The notes beneath the pieces are model-generated. The model was not told the origin of the DNA. It did not search any database and saw only the letters and a list, made by a program, of their open reading frames with translations. A stretch of 40,694 nt of DNA from Acidobacteriota bacterium (lineage in GTDB: Bacteria; Acidobacteriota; Blastocatellia; RBC074), in contig JAEUQO010000200.1 of the NCBI GenBank assembly GCA_016789605.1, positions 1 through 40,694 of the forward strand. The letters are read 5' to 3'. Made by a program: the position numbers and the translations under genes. This document shows, one piece after another, positions 1 to 12,243 of this stretch (position 1 is its first letter; the number at the start of each line of letters is the position of its first letter).

Positions 1-1
1 G

Positions 2-937
<936 letters not shown>

Positions 938-968
938 CGTGCGATAGTTAATTCAACCAACCGATAGG

Positions 969-1015
969 AAAACGCGGAGAGCTTGGATGAACGTCCTGCT
1001 CCGCGTTTTTCTTTT
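969..1015 (+). terminator. Rho-independent terminator after OmpA gene
   Basis: An 11-bp perfect stem (969-979 with 999-1009, core AACGCGGAG/CTCCGCGTT) with a 19-nt loop runs into a T-rich tail (TTTTTCTTTTT). It lies 31 nt after the OmpA stop codon. Confidence 0.85.
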
Positions 1016-1033
1016 TGGCTGACCTTCAGACGC

Positions 1034-1061
1034 TTGGAGTGTTTTATCGTTTCTGTATGAT
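1034..1061 (+). promoter_or_regulatory. Weak sigma-70-like promoter candidate for receptor 1
   Basis: The -10 candidate TATGAT at 1056-1061 matches five of six consensus positions. The -35 candidate TTGGAG at 1034-1039 matches only the TTG part, with a 16-bp spacer. If real, it gives a leader of about 300 nt before the receptor at 1371. Confidence 0.25.
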
Positions 1062-1275
1062 CTGATTATTTGTCGTTTCTCTCTGGTTGAATACCTTCCA
1101 AAAACTGTCTGATGCTGTTTTCCAAGAAACCAAACGCCATCCGAAATTCTGAACCTGCGCGCTGAAATAAAGTGCAGGCTTGCGCGTCATCAGCCGCGCG
1201 CTTCCACGTAAAAAGCACGTCTGACAAAAGGGTTTTCACTGTCTGGGCCGACAACTGTGCGTCGTTGGAATGGTC

Positions 1276-1298
1276 ATTGCACAACGTGACTGTGCAAT
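1276..1298. promoter_or_regulatory. 8-bp inverted repeat upstream of receptor 1
   Basis: ATTGCACA (1276-1283) and TGTGCAAT (1291-1298) are perfect inverted copies separated by 7 nt. It could be an operator or a small leader hairpin. It lies about 70 nt before the start codon of the receptor gene. Confidence 0.3.
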
Positions 1299-1370
1299 TG
1301 TGCTTAAACAGGTTGGACGAGTTTCCAACTATGACTGAACAACAAGACCATTTCCCTACAGGAGGAGGCT

Positions 1371-4300
1371 ATGAAATCCAAAGCATTGTTTTTGGTGCTG
1401 GCGCTCTGTTGCTGGGCGGTGACAGGGTTGGCACAGACCAGCCGTGGCACCGTCAGTGGCACGGTGACAGACCCTACCGGTGCGATGATCGCTGGCGCCA
1501 GCGTGACACTGACCAACACGGGCACGACTGTCAGCCGTTCGACCATCACCACTGGTGAAGGCGTTTTTCGTTTCGATGCCGTGGACTTGGGCAACTATAC
1601 GATCAAGTTCACCGCCAACGGATTTGGCACCGTGGTGAAATCAAACATCGCGGTCAGCGCGAATTTGACCTCTACGGTCGACACGCAACTGTCGCCGGGT
1701 GGGCAGGAAATGTCAGTGGACGTGACTGCCGAATCGGGCGCGTTGTTGCAAACCGAAGCGCCTGTGCGCGGCGGCAACATTGATGCAGGGCGCATCACCG
1801 AATTGCCGATTGCCTTGCGTAATCCTGTTGCGCTGGCCCTGACCTTGCCGGGCGTTTCGTCCAATCGTTTCGGATTTGGCGTGGCCACGTTTGCCGTCAA
1901 CGGCGGACGCGGACGCTCAAACAACTTCCTGATTGACGGCACCGAAAACAACGACATCTCGATTGCCGGACAAGGCTTCCAGATCAAAAACCCCGATGCC
2001 GTGCAGGAAGTTTCCGTGCAGACTTCCAACTATGACGCTGAATTCGGGCGCGCGGGCGGCGCGGTGGTCAACACCATCACCAAAGCCGGCACCAATCAAT
2101 TTCACGGCACGGCTTCGTGGCAATACGATTCAACGCGTGATGATGCGTTGACCAACACGCAATCGCTCGATCCCAATTTGCGGCGGCGCGGCTATCCGCC
2201 GTATGGCACGGAGCACATTTTTGCCGGCACCATCGGCGGGCCCGTGAAAATTCCTGGCTTGTATGACGGCAAAGACCGCACCTTCTTTTTCGGTTCGTAT
2301 CAGAACCAACGTCAGGCGTCGAATACCGTCACCAGCGTGTTGGTGCCGTCAGCCGCAGGACGTGCGACGTTGCGCCAACTGTTTGCGCAAGGAGCGAATC
2401 CGCGCGTAGATACCTTGTTGGCCGTCACCGATGGCACCGTGGGCGTCGCCAACCTGACGCGCATCGCGCTGGGCAACAATCGTCCTGATGTCGAATTTGG
2501 TCAGGCCGTGACTGCGTTTGCGCAAAGTTATGTCGAACCGCAATACCAGGTCAGAATTGATCACAAGGTTAGCGAGAAATCGCAATTGTCGGCGCGCTAT
2601 CTGTTCGCTGACCAGAATGCGCCTGTGGGAGGCGCGACGCTTGGGCTGCCGGGATTTACGACCAGCCAGGCCAACCGCTTCCAGAACTTCCTGATCAGCG
2701 AAACGCATGTGTTTTCGCCGACGCTAACCAACGAATTGCGTTTGTCTTACAACCGCATCGCGCTGGCGTTTCCCTTCGATCCGCCGAACGCGCTGGCGCA
2801 AACCTTGCCCAGCATTGCCATTGCTGGCGTGACGACGGCGCAAGGCGTGGGTTGGAACTTCGGCATTCAAACCAACTTGCCGCAAGGCCGCATCGCCAAC
2901 AACTACGTCATTCAAGACACCGTGACGTACATCAAATCCAATCACACCTTCCGCACCGGCTTTGACTTGTTGCAACAACGTTCGCGGCAATTTGCGCCGA
3001 TCAACGAACGCGGTTCGCTGACGTATAACGCGGGCGGCGGGTTCACCGGTCTGGCCAACTACGTGGATGATTTTGGCGGCGCCGGTCCAGGCACGGGCAG
3101 CGCCAACCGCGATTTCGGCAGCCCGCGCTATTACCCTGAACTGTTCCGGCAAGCGTATTTCTTCCAGGATCGCTGGCGCGTGAACGATGCGCTGACGCTG
3201 ACGCTGGGCGTGCGCTATGAAAATTTCGGCAATCCGATCAACTCCGTTCGCACGGCGGCGTTTACCGGGTTGTTCAATGTTGACCCGGTGACGTTGCAAG
3301 GTCCGTATTCACGGCCGAGCAAGGTTGCTGCGGACAACAACAACTGGGCGCCGACCATCGGCATTGCCTATTCACCGTCGTTCAAGAGCGGCGTGCTCGG
3401 CGCGCTGTTTGGCGATAAGAAGAGCGTCATTCGCAGTGGATATCAGATGGGCTACGATTCGTTCTTCAACAACATCGCGTCGAACGCGGCCACCTCAGCG
3501 CCGAACGTGGTGGCGACGCAAGTCATCTCTTCGGTGACGACCGCCAATCCGCGCGGATTGGGCACCCTGTCAGCGCAATTGCCGACGACCGCGCGTGCGT
3601 TGTCGCCGTTTGATGCGCAAACGCTGGCCGATCCGAACCTGGTCAATCCTTACTATCAACGTTGGTCGTTGGGCATTCAGCGCGAATTGCCGGGCCAATT
3701 GATTGTGGACGCTTCGTATGTCGGATCGAAAGGCACGAAGCTTTACATGAATGAAGACCGTAATCCGCTGGTTCCGGCGGCGTTGCAAGTCACGCCCGCC
3801 GGTTACACCGGCACCCGTTCGGGCCGTCTGGACAACCTGCAAGGCGGGCGCACGATTCGTTCCAACAGCGGCGGATCGAACTACCACGCCGGTCAATTGT
3901 CGGTGTCGCGTCGTTTTAGCAAAGGCTTGTCGCTGACGGGCGGTTATACCTGGTCGAAGATGATTGATAACAACAGTGAAATCTTCGCTTCGGCGGGATT
4001 GAGCAACGGTTCGCTTTCGATCACGCCGCACATTTTGGGCGGTGAACGCAACGAACGCGCCGTATCGTTGTTTGATCGTACGCATCGTGCGGTGTTCACG
4101 TATGTTTACGAACTTCCGTTCATGCGTGACCAAAAAGGCGTGCTGGGCCGCATCGTGGGTGGCTGGCAATTGTCGGGCATCACGACGTTTGAAACCGGTG
4201 TGCCGTTCACGGTTGCCAATGGTGTTGATGCCAACGGTTTTGGCGGTAACAACGACCGTCCTGACTTGAACCCCTTTGGGCAAAAAGGCGTGCGCGCCGT

Positions 4301-4697
4301 GCCCAATGCGACCAGCCCGACAGGCTATGTCAACCCTGATGCCAACAACGCGCCGATTGATCCGAAAACGGCGCAATACATCGGGGTGGCTGCGGGCAGC
4401 AATCGCAATGGCACTGCCGGACGCAACACGGAACGTACGCGTGGCGTGAACAACTTTGATTTCACCGTGCAGAAACAGTTCCGTCTGACGGAACGGACGA
4501 GCCTGCAATTCCGCACGGAGTTCTTCAACGTGTTCAACCATCCGCAATATGGTTCGGTCAGCATCAGCCCGTTTGCTCCAGCGACGGCTGGTCCTTCGGC
4601 CAACGTCATCAACACGGCGGCAGGCCAGTTCCTGCAACCGCAATTTGGCGATGGCGGCGGGCGCGTGGTGCGTTACCTGATGAAGCTGACGTTCTAA
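1371..4697 (+). CDS. Oar-like TonB-dependent receptor 1 (1108 aa)
   Basis: Large outer-membrane receptor expected to bind a substrate at the cell surface and import it using TonB energy; the substrate cannot be told from sequence. The start is fixed by AGGAGGAGG just upstream and by a clear signal peptide (residues 1-22, ending GLAQ). Residues ~24-105 are a carboxypeptidase-regulatory-like beta-sandwich (GTVSGTVTDPTGAMIAGASV, then GNYTIKFTANGFG). Residues ~120-235 resemble a plug, with VNGGRGRSNNFLIDGTENND and VSVQTSNYDAEFGRAGGAV. The remainder is beta-barrel-like sequence with Tyr/Arg-rich strands, ending in RYLMKLTF with the C-terminal Phe typical of barrel proteins. No obvious TonB box was found between the regulatory-like domain and the plug. 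Family and architecture match Oar-type receptors, very abundant in Acidobacteriota. A second, independent copy follows downstream. Confidence 0.93.
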   Translation: MKSKALFLVLALCCWAVTGLAQTSRGTVSGTVTDPTGAMIAGASVTLTNTGTTVSRSTITTGEGVFRFDAVDLGNYTIKFTANGFGTVVKSNIAVSANLTSTVDTQLSPGGQEMSVDVTAESGALLQTEAPVRGGNIDAGRITELPIALRNPVALALTLPGVSSNRFGFGVATFAVNGGRGRSNNFLIDGTENNDISIAGQGFQIKNPDAVQEVSVQTSNYDAEFGRAGGAVVNTITKAGTNQFHGTASWQYDSTRDDALTNTQSLDPNLRRRGYPPYGTEHIFAGTIGGPVKIPGLYDGKDRTFFFGSYQNQRQASNTVTSVLVPSAAGRATLRQLFAQGANPRVDTLLAVTDGTVGVANLTRIALGNNRPDVEFGQAVTAFAQSYVEPQYQVRIDHKVSEKSQLSARYLFADQNAPVGGATLGLPGFTTSQANRFQNFLISETHVFSPTLTNELRLSYNRIALAFPFDPPNALAQTLPSIAIAGVTTAQGVGWNFGIQTNLPQGRIANNYVIQDTVTYIKSNHTFRTGFDLLQQRSRQFAPINERGSLTYNAGGGFTGLANYVDDFGGAGPGTGSANRDFGSPRYYPELFRQAYFFQDRWRVNDALTLTLGVRYENFGNPINSVRTAAFTGLFNVDPVTLQGPYSRPSKVAADNNNWAPTIGIAYSPSFKSGVLGALFGDKKSVIRSGYQMGYDSFFNNIASNAATSAPNVVATQVISSVTTANPRGLGTLSAQLPTTARALSPFDAQTLADPNLVNPYYQRWSLGIQRELPGQLIVDASYVGSKGTKLYMNEDRNPLVPAALQVTPAGYTGTRSGRLDNLQGGRTIRSNSGGSNYHAGQLSVSRRFSKGLSLTGGYTWSKMIDNNSEIFASAGLSNGSLSITPHILGGERNERAVSLFDRTHRAVFTYVYELPFMRDQKGVLGRIVGGWQLSGITTFETGVPFTVANGVDANGFGGNNDRPDLNPFGQKGVRAVPNATSPTGYVNPDANNAPIDPKTAQYIGVAAGSNRNGTAGRNTERTRGVNNFDFTVQKQFRLTERTSLQFRTEFFNVFNHPQYGSVSISPFAPATAGPSANVINTAAGQFLQPQFGDGGGRVVRYLMKLTF

Positions 4698-4764
4698 GTC
4701 CGCAGCATTTCACGGGCGGTGATCGGTTACTGAATCACTGGCCCAGTTTGGTTACTCATTGTCT

Positions 4765-4800
4765 GGCTCAGCGAGTTTTCTCGCTGAGCCTCTTTTTTTT
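4765..4800 (+). terminator. Strong Rho-independent terminator after receptor 1
   Basis: A perfect 11-bp stem (GGCTCAGCGAG at 4765-4775 with CTCGCTGAGCC at 4780-4790), a TTTT loop, and a run of T residues from 4791 onward. Confidence 0.95.
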
Positions 4801-5295
4801 CTTTTGTGCTGGACACGCCTGCACGGTGTTTATGCCTGTCATAAAGACTGGAAGTTTTGCGCAGCGCGATGCCAGTTTTCTTGAAGCCTTTCCGTTTCAT
4901 TCGTCCCAAATCCGAGAACGCTTATGTCGAATTCGGTACGCCAACACACATTGTTCAGCGCGCGCGTGGCGTTTCCACGACTTTTCCTGCAATCGTCTCT
5001 GCGTGGATATGAAAAGCTGAAGAATCATTCGCATTTTCAAACGACAGTTGAAACGCATAAGCCGCATTTCACGCGCTAAACCCTTGTCATCTCTAGCTAC
5101 AAAGAGCTGGAACAACAGTTGCGCATAGGACGGTGTCCATCTGGAAAATCAGATTGGAATGATCTCCAACGAACCGAGTCGCACGATGCGCCAATGCTTG
5201 CCGGTAGCGGATTGCTTCCCAAGAACTTGTAGCCCGCAGGCGGGCTGGTTGCGTGGTGCGTGAGCCGATAACAAAAAATGGTAAGGAGGGTTCAG
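4801..5295 (+). other. Intergenic region before receptor 2
   Basis: About 495 bases without a supportable gene. The short open frames here overlap each other on both strands, lack ribosome-binding sites and encode no recognisable domain. Near the 3' end a short hairpin (AGCCCG/CGGGCT, 5231-5246) lies in the presumed leader, and AAGGAGGG at 5283-5290 is the ribosome-binding site for the ATG at 5296. No consensus promoter stands out. Confidence 0.5.
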
Positions 5296-8907
<3,612 letters not shown>

Positions 8908-9022
8908 CCCCAAAGTGCGCGCGCGTTGCGTGCGCTGACTTTGGCAACGGACAACGGCTGGCCGTCATTTCCTGTGGGAGATGGCGGCCAGTTGCCGTTT
9001 GGGGAGCAAAATTTCGTTTTGC
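8908..9022 (+). terminator. Structured 3' region after receptor 2, possible terminator
   Basis: Nested imperfect inverted repeats follow the stop codon. CCCCAAA (8908-8914) can pair with TTTGGGG (8998-9004); inside, CTGGCCGTCAT (8958-8968) pairs with ATGGCGGCCAG (8981-8991) with one mismatch. A small hairpin GCAAAA/TTTTGC follows at 9006-9022. There is no good T-run, so termination is uncertain. The rest of the gap to gcvT (9023-9228) shows no gene and no glycine-riboswitch core that I could recognise. Confidence 0.35.
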
Positions 9023-9228
9023 ATACGGGATACGCCATCAGGGTTCGGGCAGGGGACAGGCCGCCGCCGCTCGCCACGGTTTCCCTCCAGTGTTCACTTT
9101 AGGCATAGGTTAAGACCATCAGGCCGCCGCCGGTTGACGAATTTGTAAACCATATGGTAGGTTTCGCTTCCATCAAGATTAACCCCGTCAATATTGGCTT
9201 TTCCGCATTTTTTACGAGGTCGGCTAAG

Positions 9229-10335
9229 GTGTCACAAACACAACTGAAAAAGACCGCACTCAACGACGCACACAGAAAATCAGGTGGAAAGATGATTGAT
9301 TTCGGCGGCTGGGATATGCCCGTGCAATATACCGCCGGAACCATCGAAGAACACATGACCGTGCGCACACGCGTCGGATTGTTCGATGTCAGCCACATGG
9401 GCGAGATCGAAATCCGAGGGCCGCAAGCGCTCAATCTGGTGCAACACGTAACCACCAACGACGCAAGCAAACTGGCAGATGGACAGGCGCAATATTCCGG
9501 CTTGACCTATCCCGAAGGCACCTTTGTGGATGACATCCTGGTGCATCGGTTTGCTGATGATCATTACTTTCTCTGCGTCAACGCCTCCAACGCCGACAAG
9601 GATTTCGCCTGGATTGCCAGCCACGCGGGCGAATTTGATTGCGAAGCCAGCAATGTCAGCGCCAATTATTCGCAAATTGCCGTGCAAGGGCCGCAAGCGC
9701 TGGCCACCTTGCAGCCGCTGACCGACGTTTCGCTGGCCGACATCAAGTATTACTGGTTTACGCGCGGTCACGTGGACGGCGTTCCGGCGCTGATCGCACG
9801 CACGGGCTACACCGGCGAAGACGGCTTCGAGATTTATTTTGACCCGCATGAATCTGAGCGCATTTGGGACAAATTGTTGGCACAGGGGCAATCGTTCAAC
9901 ATCCTGCCGTGCGGATTGGCCGCGCGCAACACGTTGCGCCTGGAAGCGAAAATGGCGCTGTATGGTCACGAAATTGACGACACGACCACCGTACTCGAAG
10001 CCGATCTAGCCTGGATTTGCAAATTGAATAAAGGCGATTTCATCGGACGCGATAAACTGGTGGCGCAAAAAGCCGCTGGACTGACGCGCAAACTGGTCGG
10101 CTTTGAAGTACTGGACAAAGGCATTGCGCGCGATCATTACCCGGTCTTCATCGGGGATGAACAGGTCGGGTATGTGACGTCCGGCAGCCCCGCGCCATTT
10201 TTGAAAAAGAACATTGGCATGGCCTACCTGCCTTTGGCGCATACCGCCGTGGGCAGCCAGTTTGACATTGACGTACGCGGACGCAGATTAAAGGCACAGG
10301 TCGTGCCGACTCCGTTTTATAAGCGAAGCAAATAA
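9229..10335 (+). CDS. gcvT: Aminomethyltransferase, glycine cleavage T protein
   Basis: T protein of the glycine cleavage system: it moves the aminomethyl group from lipoyl-H protein to tetrahydrofolate, releasing ammonia and giving 5,10-methylene-THF. I chose the GTG at 9229 (368 aa) because GAGG lies about 9 nt upstream and the family usually starts close to the L-K-K-T motif; the longer frame from ATG 9154 adds 25 residues unlike the family. Visible motifs: KMIDFGGWDMPVQY (21-34), FDVSHMGEI (52-60), the VDD at 100-102 containing the Asp corresponding to the catalytic D101 of the E. coli enzyme, ARTGYTGEDGFEIYF, and LAARNTLRLEAKMALYG. The last has Asn where many homologues have Asp (ARDTLRLE). 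It is first in the order T-H-PA-PB and 78 nt before gcvH, so probably co-transcribed. Confidence 0.95.
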   Translation: MSQTQLKKTALNDAHRKSGGKMIDFGGWDMPVQYTAGTIEEHMTVRTRVGLFDVSHMGEIEIRGPQALNLVQHVTTNDASKLADGQAQYSGLTYPEGTFVDDILVHRFADDHYFLCVNASNADKDFAWIASHAGEFDCEASNVSANYSQIAVQGPQALATLQPLTDVSLADIKYYWFTRGHVDGVPALIARTGYTGEDGFEIYFDPHESERIWDKLLAQGQSFNILPCGLAARNTLRLEAKMALYGHEIDDTTTVLEADLAWICKLNKGDFIGRDKLVAQKAAGLTRKLVGFEVLDKGIARDHYPVFIGDEQVGYVTSGSPAPFLKKNIGMAYLPLAHTAVGSQFDIDVRGRRLKAQVVPTPFYKRSK

Positions 10336-10413
10336 TTTGCGGCGTCCCGACACGAATGCCAAGCTTTCGACACAGTTCAGTTAACACCCGTCATTAACAT
10401 CAGAGAGGAAACG

Positions 10414-10809
10414 ATGTCTGTCTATCCCGACAATCTGCACTATACCAAAGATCATGAATGGATTCGCGTTGAGGGCGATACCGGCACGGTCGGCATTACG
10501 CATTTCGCGCAGGAACAATTGGGCGACGTTGTGCACGTGCAATTGCCGCGCGCAGGCGAAAAGTTTGACGCGCACGCCACCTTTGGCGAAGTCGAATCGG
10601 TAAAAACTTTCAGCGAACTTTTCACGCCGGTTTCTGGCGAAATAGTGGCCGCGAACGACGCGCTGGCCGACACGCCCGAACTGGTCAACAGTGAACCTTA
10701 CGGCGGCGGCTGGATGATCAAACTGAAACTGGGCGATCCCAGCGAAGTGGACAAACTGTTGTCTGCCAGCGAATACGAAGATTATCTTGAGTCTCAGAAG
10801 GAAGACTAA
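10414..10809 (+). CDS. gcvH: Glycine cleavage system H protein
   Basis: Lipoyl-carrying shuttle protein of the glycine cleavage complex, 131 aa, the normal length. The lipoylation site is Lys64 in GEVESVKTFSEL. The N-terminal HEWIRVEGDTGTVGITHFAQ and the GGGWMIKLKL segment are typical of the family. AGAGAGGA ends a few bases before the ATG. It sits between gcvT and gcvPA, matching its function of linking the P and T reactions. A strong intercistronic hairpin (10816-10855) follows the stop codon and could modulate expression of the P subunits relative to T and H. Lipoylation would require LipA/LipB or LplA encoded elsewhere. Confidence 0.97.
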   Translation: MSVYPDNLHYTKDHEWIRVEGDTGTVGITHFAQEQLGDVVHVQLPRAGEKFDAHATFGEVESVKTFSELFTPVSGEIVAANDALADTPELVNSEPYGGGWMIKLKLGDPSEVDKLLSASEYEDYLESQKED

Positions 10810-10815
10810 AACCAC

Positions 10816-10855
10816 GATTTCAGGCCACACGGTCACGACTGTGCGGCCTGAAATC
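10816..10855 (+). promoter_or_regulatory. Intercistronic hairpin between gcvH and gcvPA
   Basis: GATTTCAGGCC (10816-10826) and GGCCTGAAATC (10845-10855) are perfect 11-nt inverted copies with an 18-nt loop that can pair further (CAC/GTG). No T-run follows, so it is not a standard Rho-independent terminator; an mRNA-stability or processing element, or partial attenuation, is more likely. Confidence 0.55.
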
Positions 10856-10881
10856 TGAGACTGATCACCTGACACTGAACT

Positions 10882-12225
10882 ATGCGTTACATACCTAATT
10901 CGGCCCAGGAACGCGATCTGATGCTGCGCGACATGGGCGTCGAATCTGTTGCTCATCTGTTTCGCGGCATCCCGGCACACTTACGGTTACAAAACCTGCT
11001 TGACCTGACTCCGGCGCTCTCTGAACCTGAAACGCTGAGCTATTTTCACGGGCTGGCTGCGCGCAATGCGATCCACAGCAATACCAGTTCGTTTCTGGGC
11101 GGCGGTTCATATGACCATTTCATTCCCACCGTCATTGACACGCTGATCTCGCGTTCAGAGTTTTACACTTCCTACACACCGTATCAGCCGGAAATCAGCC
11201 AGGGCACATTGCAGGCAATCTTCGAATACCAAACGATGATCTGCGACTTGACCGGGCTGGATGTGTCGAACGCGTCCTTGTACGACGGTTCGACGGCGGC
11301 GGCAGAAGCGGTGCTGATGGCGGCGCGCATCAATGGCCGGGGCAAGGTCGCTTTGGCGGAAAACCTGCATCCTGAATATGCGCAAGTTGTGGATACTTAC
11401 ATCCATCACGCCGGGATCGAAAAACAGACCATTGCGTTTGATGCCGAGACAGGCGCGATCAACCCGGATGCGCTGGCGAATTTGGGCAATGACGTTTCTG
11501 CCGTGGTGGTGCAATCACCGAACTTTTTCGGTGGCGTCGAGCAATTGCAAAAGCTGGCCGATGCGACGCACAAAGCGGGCGCGCTGTTTGTCGTTGTCGT
11601 TACCGAAGCCGTCAGTCTTGGCTTGCTGAAAGCGCCGGGCAAAGCGGGGGCCGATATCGTTTGTGGTGAAGCGCAGGCGCTGGGCGTTCCGATGGCATTC
11701 GGCGGCGCATACTGCGGCTTTTTTGCCTGCCAGGAAAAATACCAACGCCAGATTCCGGGCCGATTGGTCGGCGAAGCCTATGACGCGCAAGGACGCAAAG
11801 GCTATGTGCTGACCCTGGCCACGCGCGAACAACACATTCGACGCGAAAAGGCGACCTCGAACATCTGCACCAATCAAGGGTTGTATGCCTTGATGGCGAC
11901 CGTTTATCTGACCTTGCTGGGTCGTCACGGATTGAAAGAAGTCGCCACGCAAAACCTGCAAAAAGCCCATTACGCCGCCGCGCAGATCGCTGCCGTGCCG
12001 GGTTATAAGCTGCGTTTCAGCGGACCGTATTTCAACGAATTCGTGGTGAGCTGCCCGAAACCGGCGCAGGACGTGCTGGCCAAACTGGCGGCGAAAAACA
12101 TTTTGGGCGGATTGGCGCTGGAGCGGTTCTTCCCCACATTGCAGAACGAGATTCTGGTGTGTGTGACAGAAACCGCCAGCAAAGACGAAATTGACGCGCT
12201 GGCCGCGGCATTACGGGAAATCTAG
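10882..12225 (+). CDS. gcvPA: Glycine dehydrogenase (decarboxylating) subunit 1
   Basis: N-terminal half of the split P protein of the glycine cleavage system; with GcvPB it decarboxylates glycine and loads the aminomethyl group onto lipoyl-H. At 447 aa it has the expected length. Family signatures: MRYIPNSAQERDLMLRDMG at the N terminus, SSFLGGGSYDHFIP, YTPYQPEISQGTLQ, SLYDGSTAAAEA, and the very conserved REQHIRREKATSNICTNQ. The PLP lysine is in the partner subunit, as usual for split enzymes. The ATG at 10882 has only a weak upstream purine stretch; translation may depend on the hairpin before it. Only 18 nt separate it from gcvPB, supporting coupled synthesis of the two halves. Confidence 0.97.
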   Translation: MRYIPNSAQERDLMLRDMGVESVAHLFRGIPAHLRLQNLLDLTPALSEPETLSYFHGLAARNAIHSNTSSFLGGGSYDHFIPTVIDTLISRSEFYTSYTPYQPEISQGTLQAIFEYQTMICDLTGLDVSNASLYDGSTAAAEAVLMAARINGRGKVALAENLHPEYAQVVDTYIHHAGIEKQTIAFDAETGAINPDALANLGNDVSAVVVQSPNFFGGVEQLQKLADATHKAGALFVVVVTEAVSLGLLKAPGKAGADIVCGEAQALGVPMAFGGAYCGFFACQEKYQRQIPGRLVGEAYDAQGRKGYVLTLATREQHIRREKATSNICTNQGLYALMATVYLTLLGRHGLKEVATQNLQKAHYAAAQIAAVPGYKLRFSGPYFNEFVVSCPKPAQDVLAKLAAKNILGGLALERFFPTLQNEILVCVTETASKDEIDALAAALREI

Positions 12226-12243
12226 CATTACCAAGGAAACGCT

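Larger units (their letters stand above)
1016..1370 (+). other. Intergenic leader region of the first TonB-dependent receptor
   Basis: About 355 bases without a gene I can support. It holds a weak promoter candidate near 1034-1061, an 8-bp inverted repeat at 1276-1298, a shorter one at 1312-1329 (GTTGGA/TCCAAC) and a very strong ribosome-binding site, AGGAGGAGG, ending 3 nt before the ATG at 1371. A 72-codon minus-strand open frame at 1066-1284 has no ribosome-binding site and no recognisable domain, so I do not call it a gene. Confidence 0.5.

Noticed and set aside
1066..1284. 72-codon minus-strand open frame in the receptor 1 leader
   Set aside because: It does not overlap a real gene, so I considered it, but there is no ribosome-binding site before its ATG and no recognisable domain; homologues would be needed to accept it.
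3570..4643. 357-codon open frame on the minus strand inside receptor 1
   Set aside because: Antisense shadow of the barrel region with biased composition; no start signal.
4748..5020. 90-codon plus-strand open frame between the two receptors
   Set aside because: It begins inside the terminator of receptor 1, lacks a ribosome-binding site and has no domain.
8908..9228. Glycine riboswitch before gcvT
   Set aside because: Expected by analogy, but the conserved core was not recognised in this interval.
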